Positions 1-13,660 of a DNA stretch of 64,000 bases are shown in pieces. This stretch comes from Reticulitermes lucifugus (taxonomy: Eukaryota; Arthropoda; Insecta; Blattodea; Rhinotermitidae). A program made the position numbers and the translations under genes. Numbering within the stretch: position 1 is the stretch's first letter; each line of letters opens with the position of its first letter. The notes beneath the pieces are model-generated. The model was not told the DNA's origin and searched no databases. It was given only the letters and a program-made list of their open reading frames with translations. The stretch covers positions 86,706 through 150,705 of the forward strand of contig JAKCWW010000089.1 in the NCBI GenBank assembly GCA_026260175.1. Direction: 5' to 3'.

Positions 1-1986
1 ACTTGCAAGAATCACAAACACTGAAATATTTGCTTAAGCATATGATGGAGAAGGGTAGCTTATATTTTGGAAAATTATTTTTGTAGTAAACAAAGGAGAT
101 ACGTTTGCCTTTACCTGCATAATTGAGGAAGGTTATGACAATAACTATATTTCATATTTATTCAAAAATCAGTATTGATGTTCGGTTTTAGTATTTTGAC
201 CTCAGTACTTCAGACATTATGGTGTAAATAATATGTCACCATACATATAATGGAGGAAAGAGGAACTAATAACTTACCTGATAATATGTTGCTTATAAAT
301 TTATAATTTGTACCTATATTTTCTTTAAAGTTCGGGAACCACTGGAAAGGACTGGTGACCACAAGTCCTGTTTAAACGTGACCAGAAAGAAATGTGTGTT
401 ACATTTTTATTACGGTTGGTATATTGATGTACTATCGTGAGAATCAGTTGCAGAATAATTCCTGTAATTACAGCCACTTCCCGCTGCACCTACCTCCTTT
501 GTTTTTACATAACAATTGAGTCTACAACAGAGTCTGATATTGAGAAGAAAACATCAATAAACATATTTACATTACTGCACATGTATCTGTTAACATACAT
601 TCTGTTCCTTCTTCTTCAAACACGTCTTTCTGCGATTCTATAATAAATAGTTTAAATAAAGACTGTGTACCGCTGCGATTTTGTTTTAAATATGGCCACA
701 TAAATTCTTGCTATATTATAGTTGTCCACTGTTATTTCACGATATTCAATCAACATCGTGTATCCATGTTCTATTACGACATTTTTTAATTAATGCACCT
801 ATATACAGAATGACAATCGACTATGAATTCGAAGGAATATCTGAAATAAGAATTTACGATCAATGTGTCACATTTGTAATGGTAATATAGACAGCATTTG
901 TTTTATACCTCTTACGTGAATCGTTAAAACAGTTTAAATATTATAAATTCACGCTAATAATATCATATTGGCGTTAAGTACATATTATGCCTTCTGCAGG
1001 GGTCACAGCTCTGTCAAACACACATTTTTTATGGTGTGTCTTGGACCAAGTCTCGTTGTTGTTGAGTATTTTAGGTTAATGTATCAGAGAAATCCCGTTT
1101 TAACACTGCCTACTTCCAGGTACTGAGAATTACTGGAACTAAATACCTCTCAGAATCACGCCACAAGTCAAAATTCCATTTTGTTTTTGCTTGTTTTGTC
1201 GTTTACCTGCTGCAAAACCTTTAATTTCAATATATGTCATCAGAAATGTTTTCTTCTTGTAATCGTAAAAATTTTTCCAGGGTCTCATTATGATTTATAA
1301 ATACGTCCTTATGATGATATAAATCATCCGCACATGATTGTGTCTATTTGTATAGTAGATTAAACACCCCCAAACATTCGTTATAAAAACGAAAGACAAT
1401 CATCACTGAACCCATATTGTTTGTGGACTAGCATTTTTTTCCTTGGCAGTACTGCCGCCATTAACTCCATTCGCATATCAGCTGATCCTCACGTTGCCAT
1501 GGATTCTTATTGTTGGGGGTATTGTTGCCATTCGTACTAACTGTACGGACTTCCGCACGCATACAAGCCGCGCTGCATAGGACCCACCCCCATTCCCATA
1601 GCTTGATGAAAAGCATATCCTTCATCTTGTAGAGAAGCCAAGTGGAAATCTGAAAAGAAAGTAAAAAGCGATCAAAGAAGAATTTTCAGTCGGCTGAAAA
1701 TTAAATATGGAATTAGAAATAAGTTGAGGTACACAACAAAATATGTTGCATATTTTCACGAATTTAGAGTGCGTACTCTGTTTTGACTTGTAAATTTTTT
1801 TGTTCACAAAACTTGCAGTTTCAACCTGTGATAAACCAGAGATAACCTTTTGTCATTTTACATTTTAAATCTTTCCGAACAGGAATTTGTTGAAAATATG
1901 CTCTTAAACTTAACAATTTTGGCAACATACAGTTTAAAATCAAAGAGAGGAAAACAAATTGAAATTGATAATAATGTTTTTACACA
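1..1986. other. AT-rich sequence downstream of Scr, no gene seen
   Basis: Only short frames without recognisable similarity occur. If the cluster has normal order, this lies on the Dfd side of Scr. I see no rRNA, tRNA or transposon here. Confidence 0.6.
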
Positions 1987-2130
1987 ACTTAGTACGAACC
2001 GCTGTGTCTACACCACCATTTGTTTTTGTTTCAAAGCTTGATTTTATATGTTGGCCTACACATGCCTACATATAAAATACAATTTTAAAACAAACAAATG
2101 GTGATGTAAGCACAGCGCTTCATACTAAGT
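1987..2130. repeat. Fold-back element / long imperfect hairpin
   Basis: The left arm 1987-2051 starts ACTTAGTACGAACCGCTGTG. The right arm 2068-2130 reads, in reverse complement, ACTTAGTATGAAGCGCTGTG. The arms match at roughly four of five positions over about 64 bases around a 16-base loop (2052-2067). TACACA/ACACA-like flanks could be a worn target duplication. The best reading is a small MITE or fold-back element; a long microRNA-type precursor is the alternative. Confidence 0.75.
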
Positions 2131-5100
2131 ACACATCTACCACAAAAATGCAGTACTCTATGGACTGATCTAACAATAAACATTTTCGGGGATAGGTCAT
2201 ATGCTCCTTCAGATTTGTAAATCAATCAATCAATCAAATTATCAACTCTTAATTCTTGATGGGTAGCCCTGTCTGAGTCAAACAGGCACATTTATCTTAA
2301 ACAAAATCATAGCTATATAAAACTATTAGGATCTTTTCATTACCCTCGTCAAATTTCGCACAAAGAAGACAAGTTCTTCATTACTACATCTGTGGGCACG
2401 GTCAGTGTTTTTATATTCGTTGAAAAGTACACCACGTCATAGCAATGTAATATGTCGTTCTGCAGTGAAAATGCTGCTATTAAATTTTTTTTTCAAAGAT
2501 TTTTCTTTCACACTACTTCACATAATATATTTCTTTCTCTAAAATTATGTCTCTTATATTTTTAAATACACGTAAAATTTTAATCTATATTTATGAAGAG
2601 ATATTCTAGAATGGATAATTTTGTTCACTGTTACCATTCAAGTTCTGGTTAAAGCATTAACCTTTCTCCATAATTTTACAGACTTTGTCTTATATCAAAA
2701 TTTCGAGTCTTATTTTCGACGCTATATCAGATGTCAGTAAAAAATTTGAGGTTTTCACTGTAGTAAAGTTTCATACTGTAGTCTTCTGGTTATGACTCGG
2801 AGTGTAGGCTTGTAGATTGGTGCCAGCGATATCGAATAACATACTGGGCCCATCTTCAATTGTGACGTAGGAGGTTTAGACTTAAACCCTGACGATAGGA
2901 CAATATTTTATTCCCAAATGTTAGCATCCATCTATCTGGCTAGAGAATTTGTAAGTCAGAGGACAAAAGTACTGCTCTACTTCAGATGTATTATAAGTTC
3001 ATCCGACATAAACTGATAGTAACTCCACTGCCAGCAATCCAGTTAATAGAACAGAACCCGGGTATAAACTTATGTTAATATTTTTAATAAAGTTTCAATT
3101 TAAATGGGATAAAAGAAACAGATAATTGATTCCCTTAAGTGTCTTCCTTTTAATCTCTGTCAAACACCTTTAGAAAGCTATGTGGATGATTAATGTATAA
3201 GAAAGAACTTAAGATTTATTCGTTAGAATTATAATTTTTATTTGAAGTATCTATTTTAATACATGGAATGAAATGTGAATATAACAAAAATGTCTTTTGC
3301 CTATTGGCATAAAACAGATTTGTGTATAAGTAAATACGTAATATCGTGTAACACTCGACCGGTTCGTAGCGTAAAATAAGGTGAGTTTTAATTTTATTGA
3401 AATTAAATTTGTTCTTGCAACATAAGCTCTGCTTTTCGTGCAGAGATAAACCACATTTAAACAATTTGTTAATAAACTTTCAGTAGAGAAAGGATCCATT
3501 TCATTATCCTCAATATACAAATTTAAACTATGATTTTAATTACAGTGTGATGATTCTAAATTATACATGGTGGTTAAATATGAATACAGCTTTTAACTGC
3601 ATTCTAAATGTGAAATTCTCTGTGGTCTGATCTGTAGCGTTCTTTATGAGATCAACAGAGAAATGTACTGGCACGCTATGCAACTGGAATATAATGGAGC
3701 AAGTGTTCTTAAAAAGAATAAGCTATGAGAATATAATGGACAGCGATAAAAAAACTTTTGTTTTAAAGAATTCGTGTTAATATATCAATACTCCATTTCT
3801 CCATCTTAGTGGTTTGCAGTAAAAGTTACAATAAACCATCTGACAAAGTTTTCAGACTTACATACTCTAACGTACACTACTTTGTATGGGTATATTACAT
3901 GTTATATATATATATATATTTAAATCCCTGTGTATTTCCGAATTTGTTTGCATTATGTTTCAGATTTGAGAACTACATAGAAAGTAACACAACACATAAG
4001 TCTGGACAAGAATGTTGTACAATGGATATTAAGATTAACACGACAATATTAATTTTCTAATCACGTAGCAAAAGTGATTCTATGTGACATTATTTTGTAA
4101 AATTGTAACAAGTATTTTTTTAACTGTGCACTGAATCTTGGTATACTGGATGGCTATACGAGTATGTTTGAAACGTCCTCATTATCTTATTACTACCCAA
4201 ACACTGGACACTCCACCTGGACACATTAAACAAACGATACACTCACACATACATATACTTGGAAAACGCAGAAACTGAACTTAAGCTCACCGAAAAATCA
4301 GTTTCCACTTTGTTTCCTATATAAATATGAGTTTTCTGTACAGACGTTCTTTGGCACTAAAAAGCACAAGTTTGTCAAACAAATCTTATATCTTACCATG
4401 TCTATTAATATATACATATTGATATATAAGCACTGCAAAACCAAGAAATTTATCCATACATGTCTTCACATTATATCCATATATTTGCACATGCTTCTAG
4501 AATTGTTTCTTTGTAGGTAAGAATTTGCCCTCATGAAATGACCACACAAGAAGGATCAGATACAAAACACTAATCGACCTGCAGTGTGGGTTACATTTTT
4601 ATTCTAGTTGAATATTAATACTTTTCTTTCCTGACATGATGACAGATCGATTCGGGTGATATAACGAAGGGTCAATGTTTTTCTTTTTTAAGTAAGTGAT
4701 GCAGTGCTAACTAGATATACCAACACTGACAACAATCTGAATTGAAATACAGAATCATTTCCGATTCCAAGTATCAGAAAATTGTGACCTTTATAGATTT
4801 TTTGAATACTAGATTTGTTTAATGCATATTTAGCTTTTGATAGTCTTGGGCATTTAAGCCTAGTATTGTTATAATTTTGAACAAAAGTTGATTTTCGACG
4901 TCTTTCCAGAAGAGAAAATTATGACAGTTCCTAAAATACATAAACAATGTTAAAGTTACGTAGTATTTTGACTGAACACTTAGTCATACATATGCAGGGA
5001 TCAACAAATTTTCGCTCATTTCGCCAGTCTAGCAAAAATTATTGTTGCTCTTTTCTCCATAAGACAGATCGCTCCTACTCACGCCGTCTTAATTAATCTG

Positions 5101-6828
5101 CAAAAGGTTAGTTAAAATTGCGCGACGTGTGTAAATTGGTCTTTAGACAAAATATAAGTTAATGTTTACAGATGCTAAACAGTAAGTTTGAAGAAAAAAG
5201 GGAATGTGTTGAAGTATTAACGAATAAATTAAATGTTCTTTTCGCACTTACTTTTTAATTGTCATCGAAGAGAAAACAAGTTGGCTTCATGAGCCCGCTA
5301 TGCATATGTAGTATGATATATTATAAAAGCTTTTCCAGAATTATTGAAGTAGTGATTACATAGAAGAAAAGTTACTAAAGCAGTTTTTTTCCTTGTCTGG
5401 AATCACAGACATATAATCTGGCCGTTTTATTGACCTAAATTACAATTACTTGTTATTAACTACCTAACCCTGCCGTGATATGCGTGTAATTAAGAAACAT
5501 GTTTTCGTCTTCAGAAAATGCTGCCAAGCTTTCTATATTATTATTTTCAAAATCTTTTTCAATATTCATCTTTTTTACAAAATACATTTCCAAAATTTGA
5601 TTTCTTATTTTGACAGTTATTTTAAAGGAACGTAGATCTCTCTCTATATATAACGTTACAAGATTTATAGTCTCCTCTTTATACCAGTGATACAGATGAA
5701 AGATAAAAGCAAAAGGGCGGTAGGAAAGGTTATTTTATTTACATAAATCAGGGAATAGCGTCTGATTGTGTTTGTCTGACATACTTGAATTAAAATAACA
5801 AAATAGACCAAAAATACATATCTTAATTATAAGACGCGACTACTTGAGAGTCCTCAAATGTTTTAGCACTTATTAAATTATTTCGTATTAAAACATATTT
5901 TTTTTTTCTAAATTTGTAAGTACTTCCATAGCCTAAAGCCATTTTAGTGAGCTACGTCGAAACCAGAAATTCGCATGGGCATTTGTATTTCTGTTCTTTT
6001 AATTCTGGTTTCTGTTCATGTACTCCTAAATATGCTTTAGGATTGCATTATCCCTATTGGGATCGGAGGTGGTGACTGCAGACGCAACTGATCGCCTCAG
6101 ATGCCGTTCAGTTTTAGAACGTGGAAAGCTCTTTGGATTCGCAGGCAAAATTTCCTATTACGTTACACTATACTTGTAATTGAAAACTGTTAATTGGCCA
6201 TAGTAAAACTTGAAGTCACTGGTATCCATGACAGTTTTTAGTAAATAAATACTAGTGTAATTTATATTTCTGAATTTTGTCTTTTTCATTTCGCCATCAG
6301 TATGTCAGAAAATTGGCTAATAATGATTTATATATTTATGACATTAAATTGGCTAATAATATTCCTAACGCGAACATTTGTTTCTAATTCTGAGGAAATA
6401 GAGACCTCTTTGTAAAAGCACGATTCCTTTTAAATATTGTATCTCTTTTAAAACAGGTATTTCCGGAATGTCTTTGCTTTAATATCCTTCTATTTGAAAT
6501 TAATTAGCAAAATGACTGCCGACTTAAACGTTAAATGTTTAAAATGTGCGGTATATACTTACATACTTTACACCATTCAAAAAATATAGTCATATTCTAC
6601 AATGAAATCATAATTTACCCTTCATTTTTAATGTTAAAACATTTTGTGCTTGATTTCAGCATTGCCATTGCGGTCTGTTTCATTCGCAGTGCAACATTGT
6701 CTCCCTCATTGCAAAACAATAAGTTGAATCATTGTATTACACAGATATATTGTTTCTACGCGTAAAGCAAGTGTCAGTGATAAGTAAACTTGTATCAGTG
6801 TCTCTTCATTGCTAGCCCAAGGACAGTA
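2131..6828. other. Scr 3' UTR and downstream intergenic sequence
   Basis: No second coding exon or recognisable repeat was found; there is a short (TA)n tract near 3903-3920. The Scr 3' UTR must begin at 6828 and run leftwards. An AATAAA on the minus strand lies at 5734-5739, and ATTAAA-type signals lie closer (near 6478-6483). Which one is used cannot be told from sequence. A search by eye for the mir-10 mature sequence, known from the Dfd-Scr interval, found nothing. Confidence 0.5.
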
Positions 6829-7170
<342 letters not shown>

Positions 7171-7739
7171 ATTAGTCACCTGCCGCCCCTGGGACTCACA
7201 CCACTACATCTACGCCTGCCCTGTTCAAATGATCCCAAATGATCCCTAATTTTAGGTTTCGTATATGCACCATTAACAAACAAAGAGCCGGTCAGATAGT
7301 CAAGAACTTTCCCTCCTTTCATGCAAAGGGAAAATGCTTTATATGTCTTAAATAACAGGCTGCTTCTCCGGTTTGCATCATTACGAACTAGTGCTTATAC
7401 CCGATACGTGTAATATTATATCCAAACAGAATTGTGCAGCGGCGAATCTCCAAGTTTGTATTTAGGAACTTCTTGGCTTAAATTTCTGCCGTGTCATCGG
7501 AATTCGGACTGAGGTTTCTCGTGGTTTTTCACAGCACCCCCAGACAATACGTCGATTAGGCCACAGCTGCTTCCTTCCAAGTACCTTCCAATTTATCGTG
7601 GCGTTACATGATATGGTGGGCTACTTATTGACTTCAGTACTTACTACACGATTCTTTGTATTACTAACGGTTTAACACAGCCTACCCCTTATCCAATTCT
7701 TCTACGCTACTAGCTTGAGTCACTAACAGTGTCGTGAAA

Positions 7740-8090
7740 TAACCCGCCAATATAATATTATCCTCCTTTTATGCCTAGGCCTAGAACGAGACCTATTCCC
7801 TTCAGGGTTTCCTATTAAAACCTGTACGCACATCTCATATCCAACTTGCCCTTTACGTGTCCAGCCAATCCAGTTCTTCTTGATTTTATGACAACAAGAT
7901 TATCTGGTACAGGGTATAAATTTTGCAGCTCCTTATTGTAGAATTTCCTCTATCATCCTGTTATGTCCTCACTTTTACGACTAAATACTCTTCTCAGTGC
8001 TTTATTCTGAAATCGTCCCACTGTGTTCTTTCCTTAAGGAGACATACCAAGTTTTACGTCCATATAAAGAAAAGAGTATAGTCCTTTTCC
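7740..8090 (-). mobile_element. LINE 3' coding end, degenerate
   Basis: The minus strand translates in broken frames to ALRRVFSRKSEDI, then KSRRTGLAGHV, then VLIGNPEGNRSRSRPRHKRR. These match, in order, the C-terminal blocks of a non-LTR retrotransposon common in insects (LRRIFG, KSRRMRWAGHVARMG, VLVGRPEGKRPLGRPRRRWEDN). Several frameshifts and stops make it an old 5'-truncated copy. The exact clade (RTE-like or Jockey-like) is not resolved. Confidence 0.7.
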
Positions 8091-8117
8091 ACGTCATGAA
8101 GTCATTTGTGGGAAGGG

Positions 8118-8282
8118 AAGTTGGCTATAGCTCCACTCATTTTTAACTTCGGCACTATATGGAGGTGAGTGGACAACTTCACGCACCGGCTGATTTACTT
8201 CAGGGAAAAGTGTCCCCATCCCAGTAACTTCTGGATTGAGCTCAGTTGGCTCCCGAACCTGTCTGGACACTTTTAACATTTA
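8118..8282 (-). mobile_element. SINE family C, partial
   Basis: The minus strand carries GTCCAGACAGGTTCGGGAGCC, then CAGCCGGTGCGTGAAG, then CACTCACCTCCATATAGTGC and AAAAATGAGTGGAG. The same blocks recur at 18.6, 23.0, 30.4, 42.7 and 45.4 kb. The tRNA-like head is missing here. Confidence 0.6.
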
Positions 8283-8289
8283 TTGATAA

Positions 8290-9942
8290 TAAAAGTGAAT
8301 CCATTTACAAAATGGAGTCCTCTGCTTGGAATGGCAACTCAAGAATTCTTTAACACGTATTGGCAACTGCTGATCTGTATTACTAAGCCATCTACCCACC
8401 TCTCTGATCCCTGCGTAGAAGCATGAAGTGGCTGTAACAATCTGTTTTCCACCCTTAATAAACTTATTTTTATGTCCCTCATCTAAGCTGTTAATTAATT
8501 AACAAACACTGGCTTCGCGGTATGCACAGTACTGATGAGTGATGATATAGGGACATAGATACTATACTTCTCTCATTCCCCACTGCCCTTGACAAAATGC
8601 GGTGGGGGATGAGGATGTCCCCCGCTGTCTACCAATTCCTTCCCTCGACACTGGGTGGTGGTGGGTTGAAATAGATGTCGCAGCCTGCGCGCTCTGCCAC
8701 ATAAATTGCACCGCCGATCGTGACCAAAACCATCAGCTCCTTTTTAAGAGAATATCATGACCTGGCCAACGTATATACAATGGCCTAGGTATCCTTCAAG
8801 AAATGTACAGTATATTATTCGGGGCATAGGTTTACGGGATTTTAAATGTAGAAGCTTCGGACTAACATCATTGCAAAGTAATGTAAACTCTATGCGAGAT
8901 TTCAGGCTTCAGCAGCCGAGTGGATGAGGTCGTCGCTCTTCTGTGTTGTTACGCAGCGTGTGTTGGAATTTGTTTACCGACGTTTCAGGAGAGCCTATTG
9001 GCCCCACTTCAAGTATCGAGCAGTCCAAGGAAATGCAAATTGCTTCCACATTATACTTCATGAAATGTAAATAAAATCCGAATTCCAATTTAAATTATTA
9101 CCCTAGTTGCCGCAGTGATTTACACTTTTGAAAGACCGATGAATATGGAGTTTACATAACAATGGATGTACATTTTTATATAGCCGCGTTATTTCATTCT
9201 TTACATTTTATAATAATAATATTACAACTGATCTTCCTGTAGAAGGGTAGAATACGTTTATTTGGCATATAATATGGAATATTTGGCGGTCTCTTTGAAC
9301 CGGATAATGACCCGTCTATTTTCTTTAATGGCTGTGTTTCACAAACTGAGTCATTTATTTACAAATTACGACTACTACTACTACTACTACTGCTGTGCTA
9401 CTACTAAATCGCCTATCTTTTCTACGTTAAATTTGTCGGACATAACCTAAAAATTTCGCACCGTTCCCATGTCCTTAATTCCTGGCTTTTAATTACTTCC
9501 TATGAGATTTGTAGCTACATTTGTAAAAGTTCTTCATAGCAAATTTGGAAGTTCGTAACTTTCATGATTCAGCATTTTTCCCCACCAGACTGAAAGCTGA
9601 ACAGGTCCTATGTCCTATGCATTTCATGTAGTAAAAACTTTATTATATTGAAGTGCACACATACTTATCATAGTAAAATTCACACAGTTTCGAGGTTCTG
9701 TTACCAGACATCTTTTAAAGACTGTGTATTATCTGGTGCTATTTTAGTTCCAACCTAACATGTTTACGCATCTGCGATATTCTTAGTACCAACATTAGAA
9801 CATAAAAAGTTCTAGTTTCGCATGGCCATTTAAAGAAAGATATTCGTAAACAATTCTGTACATATACACAGGTCAGTTTGTTAAAAGTCTGAAATGGAAC
9901 ACACTGACGAATGCAGACAAGGTGATGTACTTTTCGTTTTTA
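8290..9942. other. Intron sequence, no clear feature
   Basis: There is one short (TAC)n tract (9370-9390). A GACGTTTC-containing stretch near 8980 resembles retroposon 3' sequence but is too short to assign. No gene was seen. Confidence 0.5.
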
Positions 9943-10434
9943 TGTGCTTTCGCAAAATTGCTAAAAGCCACTATTAACTTCGTCATGTCTGTCCGTCCGT
10001 CCGCCCGTCTGTCCGTCCTCGAGGAACAACTCTGCCCTCAATGAAAGAGTTTTCATAAAGTTTAATACTGATTACTTTTCGGAAATCTGTCGAGAAAATT
10101 CAAGTCTTATTAAAATCTGACAAGAATGACGGGTACTTTACATGAAGACGTTTGTGCTTTTATGATATCTCGCTGAGTTCTTCTTAGAATGAGAAATGTT
10201 TCAGACAGAGTTGTAGAGAAAATCAAAACACACATTTCATGTTGAATAACTTTTTCCAGAAAATCGTGCCGTTTATTAGATAATGTGGAAAAATATGGTA
10301 GATCCGGACAGGCCACAAATGGCAATGTAATATGGCGTATGCGCTTTGAATGCTGGATAATTAAGGCTACAAACACACATTCAGAATATGTAACATTTAT
10401 TGCTTTTCCATGGCGATAATTACGCGAAAGCGCC
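9943..10434 (-). mobile_element. Microsatellite-carrying TIR element, copy 1 (full length)
   Basis: Terminal inverted repeats are TGTGCTTTCGC at 9943-9953 and GCGAAAGCGCC at 10424-10434. The copy is about 490 bp, with a TCTG/TCCG tract at 9987-10020. On the minus strand a frame of 115 codons begins inside the TIR and ends KVPVILVRF; beyond it, near the other end, lies TDMTKLIVAF in another frame. Close copies sit at 24.5 and 39.8 kb. The size and TIRs fit a non-autonomous DNA element; no transposase is seen. Confidence 0.8.
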
Positions 10435-12480
10435 TCAGGGTTACTGTATACGCGCATTAGTAACTAAACAATAAAGCCTTCATTGCGAAATCAAGAGTCT
10501 CTCGGCTATTTAAATATTTTCGTCTTTTACGGAACAAATTTTTACTGCTGAGTTTTTGCATTTAATTTGTATTAGAAAATGTTACCAATAGTAAATATAT
10601 ATAAATAATATTTTATAAAGATGTTGGAGATGCGTGTTGCCCAAACACAGGAAAAATTATACTTTGTTAAGAAATAAATAAAAGGTTTGTGTTATTTACA
10701 TTTTAACAAGATCGTATCTTAATATAGCTCTTCCTCAATTATAATTGTCTTATTAACGAATTAACGAAGAAATGTTTATCCCAAAAATTTAAGCTGCAGA
10801 ATGTAACAGATCTTTGACACCTGCGATCATAGTTTTCCTAAGTACGAACTAGAGAATATGCATCTAAAATAAATGTCGTTTACATACGCGTTAAAATATC
10901 GTCGTTTCCAGAATTACTAAATCACTTCCGGTTCTCAAAATAATATAACTTAAAAGGAAGATGGAAGAAAACTGTCACAGTTATAGTAATTATGTTGCTA
11001 ATTAAATTATATATTTATCTAAGCTGCCATAATTTTCGGCTTCACCAACCTTGCTGTTAGTAACATAACTACATCTTTTAAAGCCCAAAAGAAGACAAAG
11101 CTTATACGTGTATGTGTACACTAAATGACTGTGAAAATTGTTATTTCCGGTCACTGAGAAATTAACACCTACTTTCCAGATTTCACAATTTTTTTTATAA
11201 CTCTAGTTTAAATGTCATTTTAAGGTGACAAATGAAAACATCTGTTCTAGCTTTTCTACGTGACTGTTTCTGATCACGAGACGGGAAAGATTAATTTAGA
11301 GCATTTTATAAAGCTCCACGCTGGCTCTTATATCACAGACAGGAACACTCTTCAGTATACACTGACTTATTAACTGAATATTCATAGGGAAGATAATATC
11401 ATAAAAACATAACAACTGAATGTTTAGCTTCGTGCGTTTAACAGTAAACCTGAATATATGTTACTTGTACGACAAAAACAGTTATGACAGGTCGCAGGTC
11501 TATGCCATTTATTAAGTAGGTTACACATTCCACACGCACTGAAAATATCAGAAGATTCTTATGGGATACTTTGGTACTATATTTTGAAAAAAGAAACAAA
11601 ACGAATGTCTCACATTCCTTTTGCTGAGACTCTACGATCAGATTTAAAGCTTACATAATTTATTATGTTCTCTTACAAACATAGTTTGTTGTCTAGTTGA
11701 GAGTACATAAGTCATTATACCTGACAGACCTGGTGGTACTCTTTTAAACGTGTTGGATTGCGTGTTTGTGTGGGTCTGAGAGCATTAATACTGCAGACGT
11801 AATATAAAACGCGGTGTCTTTTTATCACAACACTGGACCAGTTATGCATATGAAGAGTTTTGCCGCTAATGTTAAAATAACACAAACACATCTAAAAAGA
11901 AATTTAACTACGTGGTATAACTCAACTTCAGCTATTTAAGTACATGCTAATAAATATCCACTCTTCTTCAATTCCAGTTTTACTTTCCCATTCTTTGCCT
12001 TTTCCCTGTTCTAACGCTTCAGCATAACATTCACATTAATGCTAAACCTCCAGTTGTCAGATAATTTATTTTCATTTCGTTACAAATAACAGTTGTTTTC
12101 TGGTTTCCCAGCCAGGAAAGTTAAACAGTGAGGTTTGAGGCTTTCACAGCGGAGGACATGAGGAGTACTGTGCTCGCAGTTAGACTCAGTATACAGTTGC
12201 AGAAATTTATCGATGTTTCGGAGGTAGATTTTGACTCATTCTTCAAGTTAAAGTTCTTCTGCAGTGAAAATGGAGGCAAAAGGTTCCTCTGAAATACATA
12301 TAACTTTCTGCCACACTACACCGCTTCACACTACAAAATACAGCGATCTTCAAGGCGAAAGATATCTATTGGGGAAATGGTCGTTATTTATTTTCAGAAC
12401 AGTTTTTTCGGTACTCTATTGTATGAACTATCGGATTATATTGAGGAAAAAGGAGTGAAACTCTTCGTAATGTCCGTAAT
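10435..12480. other. Intron sequence, no clear feature
   Basis: AT-rich, with only short open frames. I see no repeat family member or gene that I can support. Confidence 0.5.
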
Positions 12481-12484
12481 TATA

Positions 12485-12660
12485 TAAGCCAGCTTAGTTT
12501 AGTAGAGTGACAGACTGCGGGCTGATATAGCAGGGATCAAATCCCAGCAGAGAGGAATTTTTTTCTTCGTTACCAAGTTCAGCTTGGCTTTGGGGCCCAC
12601 TCTCCTTCCTAGCCAAAATTTGTCGGACTTAGTCACTACACACTAAAGCTACCTCCCATC
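12485..12660 (+). mobile_element. tRNA-derived SINE-like sequence
   Basis: A head with a TTAGTAGAGTGACAGACTGC-type A box region and a GGGATCAAATCCC-type B box is followed by a non-tRNA body. It is similar in plan to the SINEs elsewhere in the window, but I see no second copy. Confidence 0.4.
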
Positions 12661-12929
12661 AAATATCCAAGACAAAACATGACACTTTGTCTCTGCTCCC
12701 CACTGTGCATATTCAAGTTATTTTTTTTAAGCACAGGGATATAAATGCTTTCCCTTCTTGCTGTTGTATATCATTTGTAGGAAACTTTTCAAATATTAGC
12801 TTTGTAAAATACGTGAATACATTTCGAGCTATATATTTAAGCATAGGCAAGAAGAGAACACTAAGTAGAAGTAAGATAATTGGCAAAAAACTAGACGAAA
12901 TTTGGTAGTAGATTGGGGACCTTTCTAAA

Positions 12930-13660
12930 ATAATCGTTTTTTCGACTTGCACACCAAAGGGGGTTGTGTGCATCATCAGCACGAATTGCAACAATACTGC
13001 CGCATCCACATCCATGTAAGTCAGCTCTAAGACGCAGATCGTGAACCAGGATTTAATTTACGGACTGTTATCTTCATACTGGGCGAAATGGAAAAGCAGA
13101 CTGCCACTCATTCTCTCGAGCGACAAAGTTTGGCTTCAATTCATTGAATACGTGAACTCTCAGAATAAAAGTTACTGGTCTGCAGAAAATCCCATGTTAA
13201 TCCACAAGTGTCATTATATTGCGTTAAGTTTGGTTTGTCAAGTTAATAATAGGATTACTGGGCCTATTTCTTTTCTTGTTCGTGAGGCAATAAATTCTCG
13301 ACATGTTACCTACTGACACTACTTTTAACGTTTGTCCAATTACGAGGGAATCTACGTAATTTTCCAGCAAGACAGTGCAACATCTCACACAGCAAAGAGT
13401 TCTGTGCCTTATGTAGAGAGTGACAGAATAGTAAACAGAGGATTGTGGCCTCCAGTTTCACCAGATCTGAACCCGTGCGATTTTTTTTTGTGAAGCACGT
13501 TAAAGGATAAAGTATATATCAATAATCCTCACACTGAAGACGAGCTGAAAGAATTCATTCAGGTTCCAGTGTCTTAAATTTTACCATCAAAACTTGAACG
13601 TTTAAGGTGTGACACGTGTCTGCGAGTCGAAGGAAACCACTTCCACCACCTTTAAATATG
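12930..13660 (+). pseudogene. IS630/Tc1-mariner-type transposase relic
   Basis: Frames from 13041 give SSDKVWLQFIEYVNSQN and SYWSAENP, then IFQQDSATSHTA, RGLWPPVSPDLNPCDFFL, LKDKVYINNPHTEDELKE and finally LRVEGNHFHHL followed by a stop. These are the central and C-terminal blocks of a DDE transposase family widespread in insects. The catalytic aspartates in SSD, QQD and SPD are still visible. At least two frame changes and an in-frame stop after DFFL make it inactive. The N-terminal helix-turn-helix part and the TIRs were not found. It lies antisense to Scr inside the intron. Confidence 0.85.

Noticed and set aside
1-6828. mir-10, expected between Scr and Dfd in insects
   Set aside because: The mature sequence or its complement was not found by eye; it probably lies further left than the window reaches.
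9987-10020. A CRISPR-like or regulatory short repeat
   Set aside because: It is the tetranucleotide tract internal to a TIR element, without spacers.
12713-13015. A 100-codon minus-strand frame with a hydrophobic stretch
   Set aside because: It overlaps the edge of a transposase relic, and the hydrophobic run comes from AT-rich sequence.
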